Below, piece by piece: positions 7,327 to 15,212 of a stretch of 23,692 nucleotides of DNA (its first letter is position 1; the number at the start of each line of letters is the position of its first letter). Both the position numbers and the translations under genes were made by a program. Below the pieces are notes generated by a model. The model had not been told where the DNA came from and searched no databases. It saw nothing but the letters and a program-made list of their open reading frames with translations. This DNA is from an uncultured Collinsella sp. (GTDB lineage Bacteria; Actinomycetota; Coriobacteriia; Coriobacteriales; Coriobacteriaceae): positions 1-23,692 of the forward strand of contig CATYJC010000011.1 in assembly GCA_958407555.1 (NCBI GenBank), written 5' to 3'.

Positions 7327-9171
7327 GTGAATTATCTGAGTGAGATGCTCAAATTGCCGGTCTTGGACGTCGATGGCGAAAAGCTCGGCGTTGTGAACGA
7401 TTTTGGCATTGCTACCGGCGAAGTTTTTCCGCACGTAACGTCGCTCGCGTTCCGCGGACCCGGCAAGACGCCGTTTATGATCAGCTGGCGCAAATGGGTC
7501 GACCGTATCGACGAGACGGGCGTACACCTTAAGTCGCCGGCCACCGAAATCCGTTTTTCGTACCTGCAGCCGACCGAACTCTTGCTCGCGCGCGACGTGC
7601 TCAACAAGCAGATTGTCGACACGCAGGGCATGAAGGTCGTGCGCGTCAACGACATCAAGTTTTCCATGTCGGGCGAAAATCAGCTGCGTCTGCTGGGTGC
7701 CGAAGTTGGCGCCCGTGGTCTGCTGCGCGCGATCAGCCCCGCCCTCGAGCATGTCGTCGAGAGCTTTATGAAGCACCTGGGCAAACCGCTCGGCGAGGAC
7801 ATCATCGCCTGGTCCTACATGGACCTGCTCGACCGTTCGACTAAAAACATCCAGCTTTCGGTGTCGCACAAGACGCTCGGCGAGCTGCACCCTGCCGACA
7901 TTGCCGACATTATCGAGCAGCTCGACCCGCGCCTGCGTGCACAGGTGTTCGCGCAGCTCGACACCGCCCAGGCCGCCGAGGCCATCTCGGAGTTCGACGA
8001 CGACGAGCTTATGACCGAGATGCTCGAGGGCCTGTCCGATACGGACGCATCGTCGATGCTGGCCATGATGGACCCGGACGACGCCGCCGACCTGATCGAC
8101 GAGCTCGATTACGAGAAGGCCGAGAAGCTTCTGCGCCTGATGGGCGTTCAGGAGGAGAAGGCGATTCGTAACCTGCTGGGCTATGAGGACAACACCGCCG
8201 GCCGTATCATGACCTCGGAGTTTGTCTCCCTGCCCGCCACGGCGACGGTCGGTGACGCCATCGAGGCGATCCGCAAGCTCGACGAGGACTTCGAGAGCGT
8301 CTACTACGTCTATACCGAGGACCCGAGCGGTATGCTCACCGGCGTCCTTTCGCTGCGCACGCTCATCGTGGCCGACCGCGACGCCACGCTGGGCCAGCTG
8401 GCCTATCGCGACCTGGTGTATGTGTCGCCCGACGATGACCAGGAAGACGTAACGGACGAGATGACCAAGTACGACCTGGTCGCCATCCCCGTTTGCGACG
8501 AGAACCGTCACATCTTGGGTATCGTGACCTTTGACGACGCCATGGACGTTATCGCCGAGGAGCACCAGGAGGACCTGCAGATCGCAGGCGTCGGTTCGGG
8601 CGATAGCGCGTCCGACGACTCGACGAATGTGCTCAGCTGGTTTGTGCATCGCCAGTACTGGGTTGTCGTGTGGGGTATTGCCTCGTGCATCATGGCAACA
8701 GTGCTGGGAACGGCGCTGGGCTCCGCGCATCTGGTGGTGTTCCCCATGTGCGCCATGCCGCTCGTGCTGCTGGCTGCCTCGCGTATGGTGTCGTTCGTCA
8801 AGAACTACTTCCTGGAGTACGACGGCCATGACGATGAGCCCAAGCCGTATCTGGGGTTCTTCTTCCAGAGCACGGGCATGGGCCTGATTCTGTCGCTCGT
8901 GACCTACCTGTGCGCCCAGCTGGTGCGCACCGCCGCATTCCCCGACGCGCCCATGTTTGAGGAGCAGCTCTTTACCGGCTGCTTTAACATCGCGGCCATC
9001 GTCTGCCTGATTGGCAACATGAGCGCCGTGATTTACCTGATGGTGCTGTTCTGGCGTGACGAGCACGACCTCAATACGTCGGGTACCGCCATGAACGTCA
9101 TTGCCGTCATGATCTCGTGTGTGGCGTACTGCATCGCCGCGGTGCTGCTCACCATGTCAGTCATGGGTTAG
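7327..9171 (+). CDS. MgtE-like protein: PRC-like, MgtE_N and CBS domains with atypical membrane domain
   Basis: This 614-residue protein is longer than typical MgtE (about 450). Residues 1-125 carry PRC-barrel-like sequence (LPVLDVDGEKLGVVNDFGI; a second unit starts near 89). Residues about 185-285 are an MgtE_N superhelical domain (LHPADIADIIEQLDP, MDPDDAADLIDEL). Residues about 290-410 are a CBS pair (AGRIMTSEFVSLP, GIVTFDDAMDVI). Five hydrophobic segments follow (about 444-610). In MgtE the MgtE_N/CBS unit senses cytosolic Mg2+ and gates the pore. Here the second membrane segment reads PMCAMPLVLLAASRMV, where MgtE normally has a proline/glycine motif ending GGNxGxQ. The last helix has no Asp comparable to the MgtE selectivity residue. 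It may therefore be a sensor or regulator rather than a normal channel. The GTG start has GGGGAG (7316-7321) 5 nt upstream. The NRAMP-related gene follows after 8 bp. Confidence 0.8.
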   Translation: MNYLSEMLKLPVLDVDGEKLGVVNDFGIATGEVFPHVTSLAFRGPGKTPFMISWRKWVDRIDETGVHLKSPATEIRFSYLQPTELLLARDVLNKQIVDTQGMKVVRVNDIKFSMSGENQLRLLGAEVGARGLLRAISPALEHVVESFMKHLGKPLGEDIIAWSYMDLLDRSTKNIQLSVSHKTLGELHPADIADIIEQLDPRLRAQVFAQLDTAQAAEAISEFDDDELMTEMLEGLSDTDASSMLAMMDPDDAADLIDELDYEKAEKLLRLMGVQEEKAIRNLLGYEDNTAGRIMTSEFVSLPATATVGDAIEAIRKLDEDFESVYYVYTEDPSGMLTGVLSLRTLIVADRDATLGQLAYRDLVYVSPDDDQEDVTDEMTKYDLVAIPVCDENRHILGIVTFDDAMDVIAEEHQEDLQIAGVGSGDSASDDSTNVLSWFVHRQYWVVVWGIASCIMATVLGTALGSAHLVVFPMCAMPLVLLAASRMVSFVKNYFLEYDGHDDEPKPYLGFFFQSTGMGLILSLVTYLCAQLVRTAAFPDAPMFEEQLFTGCFNIAAIVCLIGNMSAVIYLMVLFWRDEHDLNTSGTAMNVIAVMISCVAYCIAAVLLTMSVMG

Positions 9172-9179
9172 GTGGTCGT

Positions 9180-10442
9180 GTGCAAAACACGAAGCAAAAG
9201 GCGAGCACCAAGCAAAAGCTGACCATCGCGGCCATCTTTGGCGCCATGGGCCCTGGCCTTCTGGCGGCGCTTTCGGGCAATGACGCCGGCGGCATCGCCA
9301 CGTATTCCAGCGCCGGTGCCAGCTATGGCTACAAGATGCTGTGGATGCTTCCCGTCATGACCGTGCTGCTCATCGTGACGCAGGAGACTGCGGCGCGTTG
9401 CGGCTGCGTCACAGGCAAGGGCCTGGCTTCGCTCATCCGCGAGCGCTTTGGCGTGCGCAGGAGCGTGCTGGCCATGGCGGCGCTGCTGATCGCCAACACG
9501 GCCGTTACCATCTCAGAGTTTGCGGGTATCGCGAGCGGTCTTGCCCTCTTTGGCGTGCCGGCGAGCATCTCGGTGCCGCTCGTGGCGCTGCTGGTTTGGA
9601 TGCTTACCATGTCGGGCAGCTTCCAGCGCATCGAAAAGATTCTGCTGCTGGTGAGCTGCGTGTTTGTGACCTACATCGTCGCTGCATTTATGGCTGGTCC
9701 CAGCTGGGGCGAGGTGGCGGTCGACCTGGTTGTGCCCAACATCCAAAACGACCCCAGTTACGTGTCGCTTGTGGTCGCAACGATCGGCACCACCATCGCG
9801 CCGTGGATGATCTTCTTGGCGCAGAACAACGTGGTCGATAAGAATGCGGGCGAGGACGATATCGTGCTGCAGCGTATCGACACCGTGAGCGGCTCGATTG
9901 CCGCCGATGTCATTGCCGGCTTTATTATCATAACGACCGGTACGGTGTTGTTCCCTGCGGGCATTCAGATCAGCGATGCTGCCGACGCCGCCCGCGCGTT
10001 GGAGCCTATCGCGGGCCAGTGGTCCACGGTGCTGTTTGCCTCGGGCCTGGTCGCGGCGAGCTTCTTGGCCGCCTGTGTGCTGCCGGGCGTTACGTCCAGC
10101 GCCATCTGCGAGGCATTTGGCTGGGAGCGCGGTGCCGATCGCAGCTGGGACGAGGCCCCGGTCTACCGCGGCATCATTACGGCCATCATTGGCATCTCTG
10201 CCGTGCTGGTGCTCATGCCCGGCGTCGACCTGTTCCAGATTATGATGACCTCGCAGGTCATCAACGGCGTGCTGTTGCCCGTGGTTTTGGTGTTCCAGGT
10301 GCTTATTGCCGCCGATCGTCACATTATGGGCGCCAACCGCAACGGCCGCGTGTGGAATGTGCTCACGTGGGCGACTATCGGTGTGATTACGGTGCTGACG
10401 GTCGTTATGTTTGCGCTGCAGGCGATGGGCTACAGCGTGTAG
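9180..10442 (+). CDS. NRAMP-related Mg2+ transporter (NRMT-like)
   Basis: This 420-residue polytopic protein has the NRAMP (SLC11) fold but altered substrate motifs. In the first helix the canonical DPGN becomes DAGG (residues 35-38, after GPGLLAALSGN). In the sixth the MPH triplet becomes APW (207-209, within TTIAPWMIF), so the transition-metal-binding methionine is absent. Loss of that Met and a rebuilt site are hallmarks of the NRAMP-related Mg2+ transporters described from Clostridium acetobutylicum and Eggerthella lenta, so Mg2+ (possibly Mn2+) import is more likely than Fe2+ uptake. The GTG at 9180 is 8 nt after the upstream stop, with AGGTGG as a modest SD; an in-frame start further upstream would overlap the MgtE-like gene by about 50 nt. 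Tight coupling to that gene suggests a joint function. A strong terminator follows. Confidence 0.85.
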   Translation: MQNTKQKASTKQKLTIAAIFGAMGPGLLAALSGNDAGGIATYSSAGASYGYKMLWMLPVMTVLLIVTQETAARCGCVTGKGLASLIRERFGVRRSVLAMAALLIANTAVTISEFAGIASGLALFGVPASISVPLVALLVWMLTMSGSFQRIEKILLLVSCVFVTYIVAAFMAGPSWGEVAVDLVVPNIQNDPSYVSLVVATIGTTIAPWMIFLAQNNVVDKNAGEDDIVLQRIDTVSGSIAADVIAGFIIITTGTVLFPAGIQISDAADAARALEPIAGQWSTVLFASGLVAASFLAACVLPGVTSSAICEAFGWERGADRSWDEAPVYRGIITAIIGISAVLVLMPGVDLFQIMMTSQVINGVLLPVVLVFQVLIAADRHIMGANRNGRVWNVLTWATIGVITVLTVVMFALQAMGYSV

Positions 10443-10460
10443 CGCCTCTTTTGGACTCTA

Positions 10461-10495
10461 AACAGGTCGCCGCCATGGGCTGCGGCCTGTTTTTT
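10461..10495 (+). terminator. Rho-independent terminator of the Mg2+ operon
   Basis: AACAGG (10461-10466) pairs with CCTGTT (10486-10491) and CCGC with GCGG inside, with a 3-nt bulge on the 5' arm. A run of six T follows (10490-10495). It lies 19 bp after the NRAMP-related stop, between convergent genes. On the minus strand the same hairpin has only a three-T run, so it would be weak for the acyltransferase gene. Confidence 0.85.
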
Positions 10496-10574
10496 GCCCA
10501 CGGCCTCTCGGAGTCGGCTCGAAAAGAGCGATTTTGGGTTGTTTGCTGCGGGTGGAAGCAGATTTGGCTGCGCG

Positions 10575-12791
10575 TTACTTGTCGGTGCCCAGCTTGTGCG
10601 GTTTGTAGGCGAGGGCGCTGACGAGTGCATCGGCAGCGGATTTGACAGCCGCCGGCTGCGGATCGTTAACGTGATCCTCGGGATGCACGGGCAGGTCCTT
10701 CTTGACGGCATCGTGGATGAGCTTAAGGTACTCGGTCACACCCGCGTTCGAGAGGTGCGTGCCATCGCCGTCGAACAGATCATTGCGGTTGGCACTATAT
10801 TCGTACCAGTCGATAACGCGAACGTTTTTGTAGCGCGTGGCGGCGTTGGCGATGGCCTGATTGGTGGCGCCGACCCATGGCTGCGGGCTGCGCGTGTTTA
10901 CAAATACGACGGTGCGCTGATTGCCGGCATCGGCCATGATCGCGTCGACCTGGGCGTCCGTTACCAAACCGTTGGTGCCCAGGGCAAAGACCACGATCTT
11001 GCCGGCAAGGTTCTGCTGGATATAGCCCTCAAATGTCGCGCGGCCCGCATCAAACTGGCGGCCCTTTTCGGCATCGATATGGCTGTGCGGGAACACACCG
11101 TCAAAGGAATCAACGGCGCGCAGCGACACGGAGTCACCGATCATCAACAGGTCGTAGGAGCCATCGGGGAAGCCGTCGTTGTCCTTGTCGGTGTCGTCGG
11201 CCGCCTGCTGGTCGGTGGGCGCGGTGTTTTTGGCTTCCTTGTTCAGAACTTCTGCGCCCTCGCCGCTCAGTGCAGACGTTTCGGGCACAAAGATCAGGCC
11301 GCCCAGTGCAACGACCAACACGACAGTGCAGGCAGCGCAGACAGGGACGTGCGCGCGTGCCCAGTTGGCGGGCGTGGTGGTGCCATCGCGGAATTCGGCG
11401 ACAGTGCGGCCGAAGGCGCCCTTCCTAAACGGCGTTTCGATAAAGCGATAGGAGCACTCGGCTACGGCGACCACCACAAGTACCTGCAAGATGTACTGCC
11501 ACCAGGGCGTATCGCTGATGTTGGCGACCGGGTTCATAAGCAGCAGCAGCGGATAGTGCCACAGATAGATACTGTACGAGCGCTTGCCAACCCACACGAG
11601 CGGCTCGGCGGACAGCGCGCGGGCAACCATTCCCTGGGGCTGCACGCAGGCCGCGATGACCATGAGCGTGAGGATGGAGCATAACAGCGTGCCGCCGCGA
11701 TACTGAAACGCGGTGTAGCCGTTGGTGAGCGCGACCATGGCGGCAAGGCCAACCAGACCCACGACGCCCAACACATCGATGGATGCGGGCGAGGACCAAA
11801 AGCGTACGAGGGCGCTCGGCTGTGCCGGGGCGGTCTCGGCTGATTCGTCGACCTTCTTGCCAGGCTTGCCCTCGGCGTTCTTGCCGTGCTTGGCGGCGCC
11901 AGCCAGGCGATTGAGTCCCAAACGATGAGCGAGACGCACCGGCGCCAGGTCGCGATCGGGGATAAAGGCCATCCAGGCACCCAGCAGCAGCGAGAACACG
12001 CGGGTGTCGGTGCCGTAGTACACGCGGCTGGGGTCGGCGGCAGGGTTGTAAAGCACCATCATGGCGAGGGCGGATGCCGCGGCAAGGCCCAGAACCACGC
12101 GGCGCGTGTTGGGCTTGCTCACATGCATGGATACCATGGCAAACAGCAGTGGCGGCCAAATCAGGTAGAACTGTTCCTCGATGGCAAGCGACCAAAAGTG
12201 CGTGAGCGGCGAGGGATCGCCCAGAGCATTGAAGTACGAGACGTTTTGGGCAATCTGCCACCAGTTGTTGAAGAACAACAGCGACGGCAGGATGTCGGGG
12301 CGCATCTTGGTGAGCATCACGTGGTTAAAGATGGTGCACAGCGCGCAGGTCACGAACACTACCGTTACCACGGCGGGGACCAGGCGACGGATGCGGCGAA
12401 TCCAGAAGCTCTTAAGATCGATGCGGCCGGTCTTAGCGACTTCGTTGAGCAGCAAGCGCGTGATCAGATAGCCCGAAAGCACAAAGAAGATCGTGACGCC
12501 GAGCAGGCCGCCCTGAGCCCACGTGAGGTTGAGGTGATAGAGCACCACTGCGACGACGGCAAGCGTGCGCAGGCCGTCGAGGGCGGGGATATAGCGAGAT
12601 TTGGGGCGCGTGGGCGCCTGTTCTTTTGCGGCGCTGTTGGTGCGGTCACCCTTGTTGGCGGGCACGCGATGAGAGTCTGCGGCGCGGCGCGGCTCGGTGG
12701 CTTGTCGGTTAGCGCGCGAACGTTCGTGCGGCGCTCGTTGATCGCTCGCGTGGCGTGAGCTGCGTGAGCTCGATCGCGGGAATTGTTCCAT
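10575..12791 (-). CDS. OatA-like membrane O-acyltransferase with C-terminal SGNH domain
   Basis: This 738-residue protein has a charged N-terminal tail of about 65 residues and an acyltransferase_3 membrane domain (about 66-500). That domain shows ALDGLRTLAVVAVVLYH with His86, the FFVLSGYLITRLLL signature, HFWSLAIEEQFYLIWP (198-213), and SYSIYLWHYPLLLL near 405-418. An extracytoplasmic SGNH domain follows (about 546-700) with IGDSVS (Ser554), GTNG (Asn607) and DGTH (Asp676, His679), a complete catalytic set. This is the architecture of peptidoglycan O-acetyltransferase OatA and related wall or polysaccharide acylases; wall O-acetylation is the best guess. Two features are unusual. A long charged loop lies between helices (about 280-330). 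A DxDxDGxxD calcium-loop-like motif (Asp535-Asp543) sits just before the SGNH domain. A modest GGATGAAG lies before the ATG. Confidence 0.88.
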   Translation of the reverse strand: MEQFPRSSSRSSRHASDQRAPHERSRANRQATEPRRAADSHRVPANKGDRTNSAAKEQAPTRPKSRYIPALDGLRTLAVVAVVLYHLNLTWAQGGLLGVTIFFVLSGYLITRLLLNEVAKTGRIDLKSFWIRRIRRLVPAVVTVVFVTCALCTIFNHVMLTKMRPDILPSLLFFNNWWQIAQNVSYFNALGDPSPLTHFWSLAIEEQFYLIWPPLLFAMVSMHVSKPNTRRVVLGLAAASALAMMVLYNPAADPSRVYYGTDTRVFSLLLGAWMAFIPDRDLAPVRLAHRLGLNRLAGAAKHGKNAEGKPGKKVDESAETAPAQPSALVRFWSSPASIDVLGVVGLVGLAAMVALTNGYTAFQYRGGTLLCSILTLMVIAACVQPQGMVARALSAEPLVWVGKRSYSIYLWHYPLLLLMNPVANISDTPWWQYILQVLVVVAVAECSYRFIETPFRKGAFGRTVAEFRDGTTTPANWARAHVPVCAACTVVLVVALGGLIFVPETSALSGEGAEVLNKEAKNTAPTDQQAADDTDKDNDGFPDGSYDLLMIGDSVSLRAVDSFDGVFPHSHIDAEKGRQFDAGRATFEGYIQQNLAGKIVVFALGTNGLVTDAQVDAIMADAGNQRTVVFVNTRSPQPWVGATNQAIANAATRYKNVRVIDWYEYSANRNDLFDGDGTHLSNAGVTEYLKLIHDAVKKDLPVHPEDHVNDPQPAAVKSAADALVSALAYKPHKLGTDK

Positions 12792-12830
12792 AAAACTTCA
12801 TCCAATGACGAGAATAATCAGCACGCCTTC

Positions 12831-12836
12831 ATTGTA
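12831..12836 (-). promoter_or_regulatory. Possible -10 for the acyltransferase gene
   Basis: Read on the minus strand this is TACAAT, 40 bp before the acyltransferase ATG. No convincing -35 is present at standard spacing, so the call is tentative. Confidence 0.3.
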
Positions 12837-12884
12837 GCCGCCTGCTCCTGTGAATGCTTGCTGCCGGTGCAAGCTCAAGCGCGC

Positions 12885-12914
12885 GTTCACATCAAAGTGA
12901 ACTAAAGTTATAGA
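12885..12914 (+). promoter_or_regulatory. Promoter with overlapping palindromic operator for the nucleoside salvage operon
   Basis: TTCACA (12886-12891), 17 bp and TATAGA (12909-12914) form a good sigma70-type promoter about 64 bp before the ribokinase start. The -35 is embedded in a perfect inverted repeat, GTTCACATCAAAGTGAAC (12885-12902). A bound protein would block RNA polymerase, so repression in the absence of the nucleoside or sugar signal is likely. The regulator is not encoded next to it. Confidence 0.65.
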
Positions 12915-12977
12915 GGCGCGAGAGCGCACGATTGACGGCCAACAGCGGGTGCAGAGCTCGCGGACGAGGAGGTTTCC

Positions 12978-13973
12978 ATGGCAGATTGCGGCATCGTTGC
13001 GGTGTTCGGCAGCATGAACATGGACCTTTCGGTGGCGTGCGAGCGCATGCCGCGTGCGGGCGAGACCGTCGGCGGCAGCGGATTTATCGGCAATGCCGGC
13101 GGTAAGGGCGCCAACCAGGCCGTGGCAGCTGCGCACATGGGCGCGCGCACGTGCATGATCGGCGCGGTCGGGCGCGATGCATTTGGCACGTCGCTCGTGG
13201 CGGGGCTCCAAGATGCTGGCGTGGACTGTGACTTTGTGGCGCGTCGCGATGATGTGGAGACGGGAACGGCGACCATCATTCGCTGTGAGGGCGACAACCG
13301 CATCGTGCTGTCGCCGGGCGCCAATCATGCGCTTGCGGGCGAGGACGTTGCCCGCGCGCTGAGACGCCTGGTGGCCGATGAGCTCGACGGCGACGCCAGC
13401 GAGATTGCCCCGGCTGCCGGAAGCGTCTTTATCGCCCAGGGCGAATGTGACCTTGCGGCGACTGCCGAGGCGCTTGTTTGCGCTCACGAGCTGGGGTTCT
13501 ATACGGTCTTTAATCCAGCGCCTGCCTGTGAGTTGCCTGCGGAGGTCTGGTCTGCAGTCGACCTGGTCTGCCCCAACGAGACTGAGTGCCAGGTGCTGAC
13601 GGGCATCTTGCCCGCGGATGATGCGAGCTGCGTCGCGGCGCTCAATGCCCTGCTCGCCAAGGGTGCTGGAGCTGCGGTCATCACGTTGGGCGGCGCCGGG
13701 TCGGTTACGCTTGGCGATGACGGCGAGCTGCTGCGCATGCCGGCGCTTTCGAGTGCGGTGGTCGATACGACGGCCGCGGGCGATACATTTATCGGTGCGC
13801 TTGCTGCAGCTCGTCTGGAGGGCCTGCCGCTCTTTGAGTGCATGGCGGTGGGCGCACGCGCCGCGGCGGTGACGGTGTCGCGCCTGGGCGCACAGCAGTC
13901 GATTCCCACGCGAGCCGAAGTTGAGCGCGTGTTTGATTTAGACGATTTAGTACAAGACGGAGAAGCGGAGTAG
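12978..13973 (+). CDS. rbsK: Ribokinase (PfkB family)
   Basis: This 331-residue PfkB-family sugar kinase is predicted to phosphorylate D-ribose to ribose 5-phosphate in the cytoplasm. Visible signatures are GSMNMDL at 11-17, the substrate-site motif GNAGGKGANQA (38-48), NPAPA (178-182), CPNETE near 197-202, and the C-terminal DTTAAGDTF (262-270), which holds the anion hole and the catalytic base Asp268. The length is slightly above the usual 300-310. GAGGAGG lies 6 nt before the ATG. The nucleoside hydrolase gene begins 4 bp after the stop, so the ribose released by that enzyme is the probable substrate. Because PfkB enzymes vary, another furanose or a nucleoside cannot be excluded, but the glycine-rich motif fits ribokinase. 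Confidence 0.85.
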   Translation: MADCGIVAVFGSMNMDLSVACERMPRAGETVGGSGFIGNAGGKGANQAVAAAHMGARTCMIGAVGRDAFGTSLVAGLQDAGVDCDFVARRDDVETGTATIIRCEGDNRIVLSPGANHALAGEDVARALRRLVADELDGDASEIAPAAGSVFIAQGECDLAATAEALVCAHELGFYTVFNPAPACELPAEVWSAVDLVCPNETECQVLTGILPADDASCVAALNALLAKGAGAAVITLGGAGSVTLGDDGELLRMPALSSAVVDTTAAGDTFIGALAAARLEGLPLFECMAVGARAAAVTVSRLGAQQSIPTRAEVERVFDLDDLVQDGEAE

Positions 13974-13977
13974 AACA

Positions 13978-14952
13978 ATGGCAATTAAGAAGCTGATCCT
14001 TGATCTGGATATGGGTGTGGACGATGCGATGGCGCTTGCCTATGCCATCGCGAGCCCCGAGGTGGAGCTCGTCGGCATTACCACGTGCTTTGGTAACGTG
14101 CGCGTCGACCAGTCGGCGCATAACTGCTTGGCGGTGCTCGACCTGTTGGGTCGTCCCGAGGTGCCGGTGTACCTGGGTGCCGACCGTCCTCTGCAGGCGA
14201 CTGAGCCCTATACGCCGCCGGCGTCCACCGCGCTCATTCACGGCAAGAACGGCATCGGCGGCGCAAGCGTGCCCGCCTCGCCGTACGAGCCGGTGGGCGC
14301 GACGTCGGCCGATGGCAATGCGGCGGTCGATTACCTGATTGATGCCGCGCGTACCTATGGTCCCGACTTGGTCTATGTGGCGACCGGTCCGCTCTCCAAC
14401 TTGGCGCTCGCCCTTGAGCGCGACGCGGCGGCGATGATGTCTATCGGCCGCGTGGTGGTGATGGGTGGCGCCCTGACCGTGCCCGGCAACGTGAGCGCCG
14501 GTGCCGAGGCCAACATGGCGAGCGACCCCGAGGCCGCTGACGCCGTGCTGCGCTCGGGCCGCAAACTCACCATGGTTGGTCTTGACGTGACGCATCGCGT
14601 GGTGCTGACGCGCCGCGACATTGCCGGTTGGACGGGCTCGGGCACCATGGCGGGCTGCGCATTTGCGAGTATGGTCGAGCACTACATTGGCTCGTACGAG
14701 ATGAACGCCCCTTACCTGGGCGGCTGCGCGCTGCACGATCCGTTGGCCGTTGCCGTGGCGATCGACCCCACGCTCGTAGGTGCACTCGGCTGCAATCTGC
14801 GTGTTGATCTGCTGGGCGAGTATCGCGGTCGCACCATTTGCGATGAGCACCGCCTGTCCGATCCGGACAAGAGTGCGCTTGTGGCGCTGACCGTGGATGT
14901 CCCGCGCTTCCTGTCCGAGTTCAAGACACGTATGGCCCGTGTCCTTGGCTGA
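13978..14952 (+). CDS. Inosine/uridine-preferring nucleoside hydrolase
   Basis: This 324-residue member of the IunH/RihA-C family hydrolyses the N-glycosidic bond of ribonucleosides to a free base and ribose. The Ca2+-binding N-terminal signature is intact: DLDMGVDD (residues 9-16), where Asp-x-Asp and the Asp pair hold the metal. VATGPLSNLALAL (134-146), the EANxxxDPEAA segment (Asn179, Asp183) and HDPLAVA (His253, Asp254) complete the active site. The base specificity cannot be read from this. The ATG is 4 bp after the ribokinase stop, and the SD (GGAG) lies inside the end of that gene, so translation is probably coupled. No clear terminator follows; the region to 15060 has only weak hairpins without U-runs. 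Confidence 0.9.
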   Translation: MAIKKLILDLDMGVDDAMALAYAIASPEVELVGITTCFGNVRVDQSAHNCLAVLDLLGRPEVPVYLGADRPLQATEPYTPPASTALIHGKNGIGGASVPASPYEPVGATSADGNAAVDYLIDAARTYGPDLVYVATGPLSNLALALERDAAAMMSIGRVVVMGGALTVPGNVSAGAEANMASDPEAADAVLRSGRKLTMVGLDVTHRVVLTRRDIAGWTGSGTMAGCAFASMVEHYIGSYEMNAPYLGGCALHDPLAVAVAIDPTLVGALGCNLRVDLLGEYRGRTICDEHRLSDPDKSALVALTVDVPRFLSEFKTRMARVLG

Positions 14953-15080
14953 TCCGCAAGATTGAGACGGCCTCCCAATCGTTTCAACGCTTCCAAAACC
15001 GTTCACGGACGATATGCTACCGTTGGTCGGCTGTGGACGGTGCTCCCCGCGAAGATATGGGCTATCATTCTTTGCTGCGC

Positions 15081-15108
15081 GGATTGTTACTTCTAGGGAG
15101 GCATGCCC
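15081..15108 (+). promoter_or_regulatory. RAT site 1 (LicT/BglG-type antiterminator RNA motif)
   Basis: It begins with GGATTGTTAC and ends with GGCATGCCC, matching the two halves of the ribonucleic antiterminator consensus. It lies 15-40 nt downstream of a possible -10 (TATCAT, 15063-15068), so it is near the transcript 5' end. No U-tract terminator overlaps this copy. It may be a second docking site or a relic of duplication. Confidence 0.6.
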
Positions 15109-15123
15109 GCGCCTCGATACAAC

Positions 15124-15148
15124 GGATTGTTACTGGTAAGGCATGACC
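15124..15148 (+). promoter_or_regulatory. RAT site 2, overlapping the terminator
   Basis: It reads GGATTGTTAC, six bases, then GGCATGACC: the classic LicT/SacY/BglG binding element. Its 3' half (15138-15147) is also the 5' arm of the terminator at 15138-15187. Binding of the antiterminator to the RAT should thus prevent terminator formation, allowing transcription of licT and the operon. Confidence 0.85.
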
Positions 15149-15187
15149 GCGATAGCTCGGCTATTTGCAGTCATGCCTTTTCTTTTT
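15138..15187 (+). terminator. RAT-controlled leader terminator
   Basis: AAGGCATGAC (15138-15147) and GTCATGCCTT (15170-15179) form a perfect 10-bp stem followed by TTTTCTTTTT (15178-15187). It lies between promoter and licT, so licT is autoregulated by antitermination. Confidence 0.9.
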
Positions 15188-15212
15188 GATAATTCCGAAA
15201 GGAGGTTCAATA

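Noticed and set aside
7030..9066. 678-codon minus-strand frame opposite the MgtE-like gene
   Set aside because: It has the same antisense composition and no recognisable motif. The plus strand has a complete MgtE_N/CBS protein with a good ribosome site.
14960..14990. Terminator after the nucleoside hydrolase
   Set aside because: Two alternative stems of 5-7 bp are possible (GATTG/CAATC or TTGAGAC/GTTTCAA), but neither is GC-rich or followed by T residues.
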